Shown in pieces: positions 34,542-43,045 of a stretch of 56,040 nucleotides of DNA. The notes under the pieces were generated by a model. The model searched no databases and was not told the origin of the DNA. It saw only the letters and a list, made by a program, of their open reading frames with translations. Made by a program: the position numbers and the translations under genes. This DNA is from PNAI01 sp035501735 (lineage in GTDB: Bacteria > Pseudomonadota > Alphaproteobacteria > Rhizobiales > Xanthobacteraceae): NCBI GenBank assembly GCA_035501735.1, contig DATJVR010000071.1, positions 1 to 56,040 on the forward strand, read 5' to 3'. Position 1 is the first letter of the stretch. Each line of letters begins with the position of its first letter.

Positions 34542-35720
34542 ATGCGCACGCAAGTCGGGATTGTCGGAGCCGGTCCGGCCGGACTTTTTCTGGCGCACCT
34601 GTTGCGGCGCGACGGCATCGACTGCGTGATCATCGAATCCCGCAGCCGCGAGTATATCGAAAAGCGCGTGCGTGCCGGCGTGCTGGAGCAGACCACGGTC
34701 AACCTCATGCACGAGCTCGGTGCGGGCGAGCGTCTTGCGCGCGAGGGCTCGCCCGATCCGCGGCTCGACATTCGTTTTTCGGGCGGCCAAGTCGTCATCG
34801 ATCTGAACAAGCTGACGCCAGGCCGGATCGTCACGGTCTACGGCCAGCAGGAAGTGGTCAAGGATTTGATCGCGGCGTGGATTGCCCGCGGGGGAAATAT
34901 CGAATTCGAGGCGGAGGCGGTTGCGCTCGACGGCTTGAACAGCGAGCGGCCGACGATCCGTTATCGCCAGAACGGCCGTGAGAGCACGATCGAATGCGAT
35001 TTCATCGCCGGATGCGACGGATTCCACGGTGTGAGCCGGCCGGCGATTCCGCAAAACGTGCTCACGCAATACGACCGCATCTTTCCGTTCGGTTGGCTCG
35101 GCATCGTTGCGGAGGCGCGGCCGTTTTCGGAGATGACCTATGCCAATCACGAGCGCGGGTTTGCCCTGGCGAGCCGACGCGGCCCGCATATAGCGCGTAA
35201 CTACGTGCAATGTGCCGCAGACGAAAATCTGGACCTGTGGCCCGACGCGCGCATCTGGGACGAGCTGCATATCCGCCTGAAAGACCCGGGCCGGGACGAG
35301 CTCGGCGAGGGCCGCATTTTGCAGAAGGGCGTGACGCCGGTGCGCGCCTATGTGGCGGCGCCCATGCAGCATGGCCGGCTGTATCTCGCCGGCGACGCGG
35401 CCCATATCGTGCCGCCGACCGGCGCCAAGGGTCTCAATCTTGCAACCGCCGACGTATGGGTGCTGGCGCGGGCGCTCGCCGAGTATTTCCGCACCGGCTC
35501 GACGAAAAGATTGGAGCGCTATTCCGAGACGTGCCTGAAACGCGTATGGAAAGCCGTGCGCTACTCTTGCTATCTGACGTCGCTGTTGCACCGGTTCGAT
35601 ACGCACACGCCGTTCGAGCGGCAACTGCAAATCACCGAACTCGAATATCTCCTCAGCTCTGAGGCGGCGCGGACGGCGATCGCGGAAAACTACGTCGGGC
35701 TGCCATTCGAGGACGCCTAA
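34542..35720 (+). CDS. pobA: 4-hydroxybenzoate 3-monooxygenase (PobA-type)
   Basis: PobA hydroxylates 4-hydroxybenzoate to protocatechuate with NADPH, oxygen and FAD. The 392-residue length equals that of the Pseudomonas enzyme (394). The FAD motif GAGPAG, the segment AGCDGFHGVSR and the motif YLAGDAAHIVPPTGAKGLNL are all present. The substrate residues of the Pseudomonas structure are all conserved with a shift of one: Tyr200, Ser211, Arg213, Arg219, Tyr221 and Tyr384 (Tyr201, Ser212, Arg214, Arg220, Tyr222, Tyr385 there). A carboxylated 4-hydroxyphenyl substrate is therefore likely. The gene lies 23 bases after the DUF1932 gene and 16 before the hydrolase. No pobR-type regulator or pca genes are nearby. 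Confidence 0.93.
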   Translation: MRTQVGIVGAGPAGLFLAHLLRRDGIDCVIIESRSREYIEKRVRAGVLEQTTVNLMHELGAGERLAREGSPDPRLDIRFSGGQVVIDLNKLTPGRIVTVYGQQEVVKDLIAAWIARGGNIEFEAEAVALDGLNSERPTIRYRQNGRESTIECDFIAGCDGFHGVSRPAIPQNVLTQYDRIFPFGWLGIVAEARPFSEMTYANHERGFALASRRGPHIARNYVQCAADENLDLWPDARIWDELHIRLKDPGRDELGEGRILQKGVTPVRAYVAAPMQHGRLYLAGDAAHIVPPTGAKGLNLATADVWVLARALAEYFRTGSTKRLERYSETCLKRVWKAVRYSCYLTSLLHRFDTHTPFERQLQITELEYLLSSEAARTAIAENYVGLPFEDA

Positions 35721-35736
35721 GCCAGGAGCATCAGCG

Positions 35737-36600
35737 ATGCCGTATGCGACCACGAACGACGAGGTGTGTCTCTATTACGAAGAGGCGGGCAGCGGCACGC
35801 CGATTTTGTTCATCCACGAATTCGCCGGCGATCATCGTAACTGGGAACTGCAAATGCGTTACTTCTCCCGCCGGCACCGATGCATCGCCTACTCGGCGCG
35901 CGGCTACGCGCCTTCGGATGTGCCGAAGGACGCGAATGCCTACAGCTATAAGCACTGGATCGGCGATGCCATCGCGGTGCTCGATCATCTCAAAATAGAG
36001 AAGGCGCATTTTGTCGGGCTGTCGATGGGCGGCTATACCGTCGTGCAACTCGGTATCAATCATCCGCAACGCGCGCTGTCATTGACACCTGCAGGCGCGG
36101 GTTCCGGCTCGGAGCGGGCGTATACGGAGGAATTCCGCAAGAATTCGCGGGCGCTCGCGGACGAGTTTGAAAAGAAGGGCAGCGCGGAAGTGGCGCGGTC
36201 CTACGGTATGAGCCCGGCGCGCATTCCGTTTCTGGTCAAGGATCCGCGCGGCTTTGCGGATTTCAATGCGGCGTTTGCCTCGCATGACGCGCAGGGCTCG
36301 GCCAACACGATGCGCGGGTTCCAGGCCGGACGGCCGTCGCTTTACGATTTCGAGGCGGAGATCAGGCGCATCGCGGTGCCGACGCTGATCGTGGTCGGCG
36401 ACGAGGACGAGCCGTGCCTTGAGCCGAGTTTCAAGCTCAAGCAGTGGATTGCGCCGTCCGGCCTTGCGGTGTTTCCCAAAACGGGGCACGTGGTGAATCA
36501 GGAGGAACCGGCGCTGTTCAACCAGACGGTTCAGGATTTCATCAATCGCGCCGAAGCCGGCCGCTGGCCGCCGCGCGATCCGCGTTCGCTGAGGAAATAG
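35737..36600 (+). CDS. Alpha/beta hydrolase
   Basis: The 287-residue protein is a single alpha/beta-hydrolase domain. The oxyanion region ILFIHEFAGDHRNW comes first, then the nucleophile elbow GLSMGG (Ser96). The acid is probably in VVGDEDEP and the catalytic histidine in KTGHVVNQEEP. It resembles the PcaD/meta-cleavage hydrolase branch, but the substrate cannot be assigned: ester, enol-lactone or amide cleavage are all possible. It lies in the operon between pobA (16 bases) and the Rieske oxygenase (73 bases), which suggests a role in the same aromatic pathway. The ATG at 35737-35739 follows a good ribosome site. Confidence 0.88.
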   Translation: MPYATTNDEVCLYYEEAGSGTPILFIHEFAGDHRNWELQMRYFSRRHRCIAYSARGYAPSDVPKDANAYSYKHWIGDAIAVLDHLKIEKAHFVGLSMGGYTVVQLGINHPQRALSLTPAGAGSGSERAYTEEFRKNSRALADEFEKKGSAEVARSYGMSPARIPFLVKDPRGFADFNAAFASHDAQGSANTMRGFQAGRPSLYDFEAEIRRIAVPTLIVVGDEDEPCLEPSFKLKQWIAPSGLAVFPKTGHVVNQEEPALFNQTVQDFINRAEAGRWPPRDPRSLRK

Positions 36601-36673
36601 ACGCGCGGCACGGCGAGCGATAAGTTCGCACCGCAGGTCAAAGTTAGAAGCATCAGAGTAAAGGAACGCCGCC

Positions 36674-37987
36674 ATGCTGAGCGCGGAACAAAACAACCTC
36701 ATCACACGGATCGGGCCGGACACGCCGGCCGGCGCGCTCATGCGACGGTATTGGCAGCCGGCGGCGCTCGTCGACGAGCTTTCCGGGAACCGGCCGATCA
36801 AGCCGGTGCGGCTGTTGGGCGAGGATCTCGTCATATTCCGCGACGAGAACGGCCGCTACGGCCTGCTTGAGCGCGCGTGTCCGCATCGCGGCACGGATCT
36901 CGCCTACGGCCGGCTCGAGGATGGCGGCTTGCGCTGTGCGTTTCATGGCTGGCTGTTCGATGTGACCGGCCAATGCCTGCAGACGCCGGCCGAGCCGGAC
37001 AACAGTCCCTTATGCGCTAACGTGAAGCAGAAGGCCTATCCGGTGGTGGAGCGGAGCGGCATCTTGTTCGCCTATATGGGGCCGGGAGCGCCGCCGGAAT
37101 TTCCGCATTTCGACTGCTTCGTCGCCCCCACCACGCACACGTTCGCGTTCAAGGGCATGATCGACTGCAACTGGCTGCAATCGCTCGAAGTCGGCATCGA
37201 TCCGGTGCATACGTCGTTCCTGCACCGCTTCTTCCAGGATGAGGATCCGAGCGAAGGCTACGGAAAATTGTTCCGCGATACGTCGATCGATTCGGATATG
37301 CCGATGACGAAAATCATGCGCGAGTTCCCGCGGCCGCGCATCGAGGTCGAGCCGACCGACTATGGCTTCCGGCTGATCACGCTGCGGCAGATCAGCGATA
37401 AGAACGCGCATGTCCGCGTCACCAATCTGATGTTTCCCAATGCGTTCGTCATTCCGATGAGCCGGGAGATGACGATCACGCAGTGGCACGTGCCGATCGA
37501 CGACCGCAAGCATTATTGGTACGCGATTTTCACGAGTTTCGGTCGGCCGGTGGACAAGGACGAGATGCGCCGCCAGCGGCTTGAGCTCTATCAGTTGCCC
37601 GATTACATCCCGCGCAAGAACAAGAGCAACGATTACGGTTTCGATCCGCACGAACAGGAGCAGGAGACCTATACGGGCATGGGCGCCGACATCAACGTGC
37701 ATGACCAATGGGCCTGCGAATCCATGGGCGAAATCGCGGACCGCACGCGCGAGCATCTCGGTACGTCCGACAAGGCGATCAATGCCTACCGGCGGCTGTT
37801 GCGGCAGGCGATCGACGCCGCCGGCAAGGGCGAGCGGCTGCCGATGGTGCTCGATGCGCAGGCCGCTGCGAAAATCACCGGGCCAGCGGCGATCGACGGC
37901 ATCGGACCGGCCGACGACTGGCAGGGTTACTGGCAGAAAACCGACGTCGCCAAGCGCAAGGCGGCGAGCTGGGCGAACGGGCGCTGA
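36674..37987 (+). CDS. Rieske non-heme iron oxygenase, phthalate/LigX type
   Basis: The 437-residue protein is the terminal oxygenase of a ring-hydroxylating or O-demethylating system. The Rieske [2Fe-2S] ligands are Cys69, His71, Cys88 and His91. Mononuclear iron ligands His179 and His184 lie in DPVHTSFLH, with the bridging Asp176 nearby. The N-terminal NLITRIGPDTPAGALMRRYW is characteristic of phthalate 4,5-dioxygenase, LigXa and related single-component types, which have no beta subunit. A ferredoxin/reductase partner is required but is not encoded in this window. It sits between the hydrolase and the GS-like ligase. Confidence 0.92.
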   Translation: MLSAEQNNLITRIGPDTPAGALMRRYWQPAALVDELSGNRPIKPVRLLGEDLVIFRDENGRYGLLERACPHRGTDLAYGRLEDGGLRCAFHGWLFDVTGQCLQTPAEPDNSPLCANVKQKAYPVVERSGILFAYMGPGAPPEFPHFDCFVAPTTHTFAFKGMIDCNWLQSLEVGIDPVHTSFLHRFFQDEDPSEGYGKLFRDTSIDSDMPMTKIMREFPRPRIEVEPTDYGFRLITLRQISDKNAHVRVTNLMFPNAFVIPMSREMTITQWHVPIDDRKHYWYAIFTSFGRPVDKDEMRRQRLELYQLPDYIPRKNKSNDYGFDPHEQEQETYTGMGADINVHDQWACESMGEIADRTREHLGTSDKAINAYRRLLRQAIDAAGKGERLPMVLDAQAAAKITGPAAIDGIGPADDWQGYWQKTDVAKRKAASWANGR

Positions 37988-38008
37988 AGGATCACGCAAA
38001 ACCGCATC

Positions 38009-39505
38009 ATGTCATCGCACACGCGCCGATCTTCCGCTCTCAGCTTCGTCGAACGGCACGAGCTTTGGACCGACGAGCAGGCCAAGACCGCGGCGGATGT
38101 GGAGCGCGCGATCGAGGAGCACAAGCTCGAACTGGTGCGGTTTGCGTTTCCCGACCAGCACGGAATCCTGCGCGGCAAGACGCTGGTGGCGGCGGAAGCG
38201 CCGCGCGCCATGCTCGGCGGCGTCGCCATGACCTCGACGCTGCTCGCCAAGGATACTTCGCACCGCAACGTGTTCGAGGTTTTCGGCAAGGGCGGCGGCA
38301 TGGGTATCCCCGAGATGGAAGGTGCCGGCAATTTCCTCATGGTCGCCGATCCGGCGACGTTTCGCGTGCTGCCCTGGGCGGAAAACACCGGCTGGATGAT
38401 GTGCGACTGCTATTTCCAGAACGGCAAGCGTGTGCCGGTTGCGACGCGGCAGCTTTACCGCGATGCGCTGGCGAAGCTTGCGGAAGCCGGTTTCGATTAT
38501 CTCGCCGGGCTGGAAGTCGAATTCCATCTGTTCAAGATCGAAGATGCGCGGCTTGTGCCCGAGGCGATCGCGTGGCCGCCCGAGGCGCCGGTGGTGAGTC
38601 ACACGACGCCGGGTTTCCAGTACCTGACCGAAGGCCGGTACGATCAGGTCGCGCCAATCATGGACGTGTTGCGTAAGAATCTTGCCGCGCTCGGTTTTCC
38701 GCTGCGGTCGCTCGAGGTGGAACTCGGCCCGAGCCAATATGAATTCACCTTCGCGCCCGAGGCCGGGATCGCGCCTGCCGACATGATGGTGCTGTTGCGC
38801 AGTGCCATGAAGCAGGTGGCGCGCCGCCACGGCTATCTCGTGAGCTTCATGTGCCGGCCACGGTTGCTGAACGCCTTGGCGAGCGGCTGGCACCTGCATC
38901 AGTCGCTGCTCGACCGGAAGTCGAAGATGAATGCCTTCGTCTCGGAGGACGCCAATGAAGTGCTCTCGCCGCTCGGGCGGGCGTTTGTTGCCGGGCTGCT
39001 GGCGAATGCGCGCGCGGCAACGGTTTTCGCCGCGCCGACGCTCAATGGCTACAAGCGCTATCACGGCATCAATACGATGGCGCCGATCCAGGCGGTGTGG
39101 GCGCGCGACAACCGCGGCGTGATGGTGCGGGTGATGTGTGAGCCGGGCGATCCGGCGACGCATGTGGAGAATCGCGTCGGCGAGCCGTTGGCCAATCCTT
39201 ATCTTTACATGGCATCGCAGATTTACGCCGGCCTCGACGGCATCACACGCAAGCTCGATCCGGGTCCGTCGGCCGATGCGCCCTACAAAACGTCGGCTGA
39301 GCCGCTGCCGCCGACGCTCGACCATGCGATCGAGGCGCTGCGCGAGAGCGCCTGCTTCCGTGCCGGTTTCGGTGACGGATTCGTGAATTACTACGTTCAG
39401 CTCAAACAGGCGGAGGCCGCGCGCTACCGCAAGGATGCCGCGGTCAAGAAGGATCAGGCCGAGGTCACCGAGTGGGAGCAAAGGGAATATTTTGATTCGT
39501 TTTGA
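38009..39505 (+). CDS. Glutamine synthetase-like gamma-glutamyl ligase
   Basis: The 498-residue protein has the GS beta-grasp N domain (LVRFAFPDQHGILRGK, about 42-57) and the catalytic domain with metal-binding motifs GLEVEFHLF, VELGPSQYEFTFAPE and ASGWHLHQSL. It differs from nitrogen-assimilating GlnA and belongs to the broad GlnA-like/PuuA/FluG group, which joins glutamate to amines other than ammonia. In aniline catabolism (TdnQ, AtdA1) a GS-like enzyme makes a gamma-glutamyl aromatic amide before a Rieske dioxygenase acts. The gene here follows a Rieske oxygenase by 21 bases, so a similar activation step is a reasonable inference. The amine is unknown. Confidence 0.88.
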   Translation: MSSHTRRSSALSFVERHELWTDEQAKTAADVERAIEEHKLELVRFAFPDQHGILRGKTLVAAEAPRAMLGGVAMTSTLLAKDTSHRNVFEVFGKGGGMGIPEMEGAGNFLMVADPATFRVLPWAENTGWMMCDCYFQNGKRVPVATRQLYRDALAKLAEAGFDYLAGLEVEFHLFKIEDARLVPEAIAWPPEAPVVSHTTPGFQYLTEGRYDQVAPIMDVLRKNLAALGFPLRSLEVELGPSQYEFTFAPEAGIAPADMMVLLRSAMKQVARRHGYLVSFMCRPRLLNALASGWHLHQSLLDRKSKMNAFVSEDANEVLSPLGRAFVAGLLANARAATVFAAPTLNGYKRYHGINTMAPIQAVWARDNRGVMVRVMCEPGDPATHVENRVGEPLANPYLYMASQIYAGLDGITRKLDPGPSADAPYKTSAEPLPPTLDHAIEALRESACFRAGFGDGFVNYYVQLKQAEAARYRKDAAVKKDQAEVTEWEQREYFDSF

Positions 39506-39607
39506 GTCTTTATGAGCGTTTTCGCCTTGGCGCCCGTCGCAATTTTGCTGCATTCAGCCTGATCATTTGGTGTAGGATCGTATCGGGGCGCGCGGGGCCG
39601 TTCGGTA

Positions 39608-40342
39608 ATGCGTATCAACAAGCGCGGTGCGATTTCAGCGGTGCTGCTTGCGCTGGTTGCCGTTGCAAATCCGGCGCAGGCGGGCAGCAAAGAGGACTGG
39701 CAGGACTGCCGGGCCGATCATCCCGACCGCAATATTTCCGGCTGCACGCGAATTATCGAAGCGCGCAACGAAACGCCGAAAAATCGCGCCGCCGCCTATT
39801 ACAGCCGCGGCAGCGCCTACGGCGAGCGGAGCGATTACGCGCACGCGATCGCGGACTATGACGAAGCGATCAGGCTCAATCCGAACAATTACGATGTCTA
39901 CATCAGCCGCGGCCTGATCTACGAAGCCAAGGGCGACAGGGATCGCGCCATCGCCGATTACAGCGAGGCTATCAGGCTCAATCCGAAATTCGCCTCGATA
40001 TATTTCACGCGCGCAAACGTCTACGAGGACAAGGGCGAGCACGATCTCGCCTATGCCGACTATACCGAGGCGATCCGGCTCTACGGCAAGCACACCACCG
40101 CCTATTACAACCGCGGCTTGATCTCGGAGAAAAAGGGCGATCTCGATGGCGCGATCGCCGATTTCACCGCTGCGATCAAGATTCAGGCCGGCTTCAGCGC
40201 GGCCTATGTCAGCCGCGGTAACGCCTATCGCGCCAAGGGCGAAAACGACAAGGCGATGGCCGATTACAAGCGCGCCCTCGCCATCAATCCGGGCCTGCAG
40301 GCGGCAAAAGATGGGCTGAAGGCGCTGGCGCCAAATCCGTAA
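39608..40342 (+). CDS. Secreted TPR-repeat protein
   Basis: The 244-residue protein has a cleavable signal peptide (about residues 1-25, ending ANPAQA) and five tetratricopeptide repeats of 34 residues from about residue 60. Each has the YxxRGxxYxxKGDxDxAIADYxxAIxLNP pattern. Two cysteines (CRADH and SGCTRII) before the repeats could form a disulfide. TPR proteins bind partner proteins; the partner is unknown. It lies about 100 bases after the GS-like gene and is convergent with gyrB (36 bases). It is therefore probably outside the catabolic operon. Confidence 0.88.
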   Translation: MRINKRGAISAVLLALVAVANPAQAGSKEDWQDCRADHPDRNISGCTRIIEARNETPKNRAAAYYSRGSAYGERSDYAHAIADYDEAIRLNPNNYDVYISRGLIYEAKGDRDRAIADYSEAIRLNPKFASIYFTRANVYEDKGEHDLAYADYTEAIRLYGKHTTAYYNRGLISEKKGDLDGAIADFTAAIKIQAGFSAAYVSRGNAYRAKGENDKAMADYKRALAINPGLQAAKDGLKALAPNP

Positions 40343-40378
40343 TTTGAGGCCGTCCGCGTTTTGCCCCTCGGATAAGGA

Positions 40379-42814
40379 TTACGCGTCGACGCTCGCGGTC
40401 AGCGCGTTCTGCTGGATGAAATCGCGGCGCGGTTCGACCAGCTCGCCCATCAGCTTGGTGAAAATGTCGTCGGCCTCGTCGACCTCTTTGACCTTCACCT
40501 GCAGTAACGAGCGCACGTTGGTGTCGAGCGTGGTCTCCCAAAGCTGTTCCGGATTCATCTCGCCGAGACCCTTGTAGCGCTGCAGCGTCGCGCCCTTGCG
40601 GCCGGCGCCGGTCACCGCCTCGAACAGGCTGACGGGGCCGTGGATCGGGATGTCCTCGCCCTTGCGGCGTAGCATGCCGGGCCGCGGGTAGATTTCCTGC
40701 AAGGATGCGGCGAACTCGTCGAGTTTGCGCGCGTCGGCGGAGGCGAGCAGCGCCTGGTCGATGACGGCGACATCCTTGACGCCGCGCACGGTGCGCTCGA
40801 ACTGGAAGCCTTCCCCTTCGGTGAACTTGCCCTGCCAGCCCCGTTCGGTTTCGGCAGCGAGCGCGTCGAGACGTCGGGCGATGTAGGGTGCGGCGGCATT
40901 GGCCTTCTCGGTATCGCCGAAAATTCCGGAATTGAGCACGCCCAGGATCGCGGCTTGCTCGACGACCTGGCGATTGTAGCGGGAGTGAATGCCGGCCAGC
41001 ACATGTTTGATCGTGCGCGCTTCCTCGACGAGCTGGCGCAAGTCGTCGCGCGCGCGCTCCTCGCCGGTCGAGAGCTTGAGCACGGCGTCTTCGAGGCCGG
41101 CGGTGATCAGATTGTCCTCGAGCGCGCGTTCGTCCTTGAGATATTGCTCCGACTTGCCGCGGCTGACTTTGTAAAGCGGCGGCTGGGCGATGTAGAGGTG
41201 GCCGCGTTCGATCAACTCCGGCATCTGGCGGAAGAAAAACGTGAGCAGAAGTGTGCGGATGTGCGCGCCGTCCACGTCGGCGTCGGTCATGATGATGATC
41301 TTGTGGTAGCGCAGCTTGTCGGGCGCGAATTCCTCGCGGCCGATGCCGGTGCCGAGCGCGGTGATCAGTGTACCGATCTCCTGGCTCGACAGCATCTTGT
41401 CGAAGCGCGCGCGCTCAACGTTGAGGATTTTTCCGCGCAGCGGCAGCACCGCCTGAAATTCGCGGTTGCGACCCTGCTTGGCCGAGCCGCCGGCGGAATC
41501 GCCCTCGACGATGAACAGCTCGGATTTGGCCGGATCGCGCTCCTGGCAATCGGCAAGCTTGCCGGGCAGCGAGGCCATATCGAGCGCGCCCTTGCGGCGC
41601 GTGAGCTCGCGCGCCTTGCGGGCGGCTTCGCGCGCGGCGGCGGCCTCCACCACCTTGCCGACGACGGTCTTGGCCTCGGCCGGATGCTCCTCGAACCAGT
41701 ATTGCAGCGCCTCGTTGATGATGGCCTCCACCACGGGGCGCACCTCGGAGGAGACGAGCTTGTCCTTCGTCTGGGAGGAGAATTTCGGATCGGGCACCTT
41801 GCAGGCCACGACCGCGGTCAGTCCTTCGCGGCAATCGTCGCCGGTGAGCGAAACCTTTTCCTTCTGAACGATACCGCCTTTTTCGGCGTAGCCCGTGACT
41901 TGGCGCGTCAGCGCGCCGCGAAAGCCGGCAAGATGCGTGCCGCCGTCGCGCTGCGGGATGTTGTTGGTGAAACACAGCACGGTCTCGTGGTAGCCGTCGT
42001 TCCAGGTCAGCGCGGCTTCGATGCCGATGCCTTCGCGCTCGGCCTTGATCACGATGGGTTTGGGAATCAGCGAGGTCTTGTTGCGGTCGAGATATTTTAC
42101 GAATTCGTCGACGCCGCCCTCGTAACGCATTTCCTGACGTTTCTCGACGGCATGGCGCTTGTCGGAGAGCGCGATCAGAACACCGGAATTGAGGAAGGCA
42201 AGCTCGCGGAGCCGGTGCTCCAGCGTGGCGAAGTCGAATTCCGTCATGGTGAAGGTTTTAGTCGAGGGCAGGAACGTGACTTCAGTGCCGCGTCTTCCGC
42301 CGGCATCGCCGATGACGGCAAGCGGCGCGACCGCGTCGCCGTCCTTGAATTCCATGTAATGGGTCTTGCCGTCGCGCCAGATGGTGAGCTTCAGCCAGCT
42401 CGAAAGCGCATTCACCACGGACACGCCGACGCCGTGTAGTCCGCCCGAAACCTTGTAGGCGTTCTGGTCGAATTTTCCGCCGGCGTGGAGCTGGGTCATG
42501 ATGACTTCGGCCGCGGAAACACCTTCACCCTTGTGAATGTCGGTCGGAATACCGCGACCGTCGTCGACCACGGTGCAGGAGCCGTCCGGGTTGAGGGTGA
42601 CCGTCACTTCCTTGGCGAAGCCCGCGAGCGCCTCGTCGATCGCGTTGTCGACCACCTCGTAGACCATGTGGTGCAGCCCCGAGCCGTCATCGGTATCGCC
42701 GATGTACATGCCCGGCCGCTTGCGAACGGCGTCGAGTCCTTTGAGGACCTTGATCGATTCCGCGCCGTAATCGGACGGCGGCTCGGCACCGGTTTTACGG
42801 GCGGCTTCAGCCAT
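40379..42814 (-). CDS. gyrB: DNA gyrase subunit B
   Basis: GyrB supplies the ATPase and TOPRIM parts of gyrase. The 811-residue protein has the GHKL ATPase domain (EVVDNAIDEALAGF, VSGGLHGVGVSVVNAL) and the transducer domain. The TOPRIM motif FIVEGDSAGGSAKQGR and the C-terminal tail LWETTLDTNVRSLLQVKV complete it. The start MAEAARKTG (42812-42814) matches homologues; the open frame continues 30 codons upstream without family similarity. It is the last of the dnaA-dnaN-recF-gyrB string, with a 231-base gap to recF that probably holds its own promoter. Confidence 0.98.
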   Translation of the reverse strand: MAEAARKTGAEPPSDYGAESIKVLKGLDAVRKRPGMYIGDTDDGSGLHHMVYEVVDNAIDEALAGFAKEVTVTLNPDGSCTVVDDGRGIPTDIHKGEGVSAAEVIMTQLHAGGKFDQNAYKVSGGLHGVGVSVVNALSSWLKLTIWRDGKTHYMEFKDGDAVAPLAVIGDAGGRRGTEVTFLPSTKTFTMTEFDFATLEHRLRELAFLNSGVLIALSDKRHAVEKRQEMRYEGGVDEFVKYLDRNKTSLIPKPIVIKAEREGIGIEAALTWNDGYHETVLCFTNNIPQRDGGTHLAGFRGALTRQVTGYAEKGGIVQKEKVSLTGDDCREGLTAVVACKVPDPKFSSQTKDKLVSSEVRPVVEAIINEALQYWFEEHPAEAKTVVGKVVEAAAAREAARKARELTRRKGALDMASLPGKLADCQERDPAKSELFIVEGDSAGGSAKQGRNREFQAVLPLRGKILNVERARFDKMLSSQEIGTLITALGTGIGREEFAPDKLRYHKIIIMTDADVDGAHIRTLLLTFFFRQMPELIERGHLYIAQPPLYKVSRGKSEQYLKDERALEDNLITAGLEDAVLKLSTGEERARDDLRQLVEEARTIKHVLAGIHSRYNRQVVEQAAILGVLNSGIFGDTEKANAAAPYIARRLDALAAETERGWQGKFTEGEGFQFERTVRGVKDVAVIDQALLASADARKLDEFAASLQEIYPRPGMLRRKGEDIPIHGPVSLFEAVTGAGRKGATLQRYKGLGEMNPEQLWETTLDTNVRSLLQVKVKEVDEADDIFTKLMGELVEPRRDFIQQNALTASVDA

Positions 42815-43010
42815 CAGGGAGACCTTCGACTGGGGGTCAAAAACAACCAAAAGAATCGGCACTTGTGTGGCACGAATATGGGGTGTCGTACAGCCCAAAT
42901 TCATGGGATTAATATATTGATTTGTCGGTGCTTTTTAAAGGGACAGGGCTTACGAAAAGTGACCGCGAAACGGCCGGAAAATGTGGGTCGCGGCGGCTTG
43001 TTTTTGAGGT

Positions 43011-43030
43011 CAAATTTTTGCGCAAATTTG
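43011..43030. repeat. AT-rich inverted repeat in the recF-gyrB gap
   Basis: CAAATTT (43011-43017) and AAATTTG (43024-43030) flank TTGCGC, about 15 bases beyond the recF stop. The inner TTGCGCAA is itself palindromic, so the whole block is almost fully symmetrical. No U-run follows on the recF strand. It may be an operator for gyrB or a weak terminator; no factor can be named. Confidence 0.3.
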
Positions 43031-43045
43031 GCGCCGCGCTGCGCC

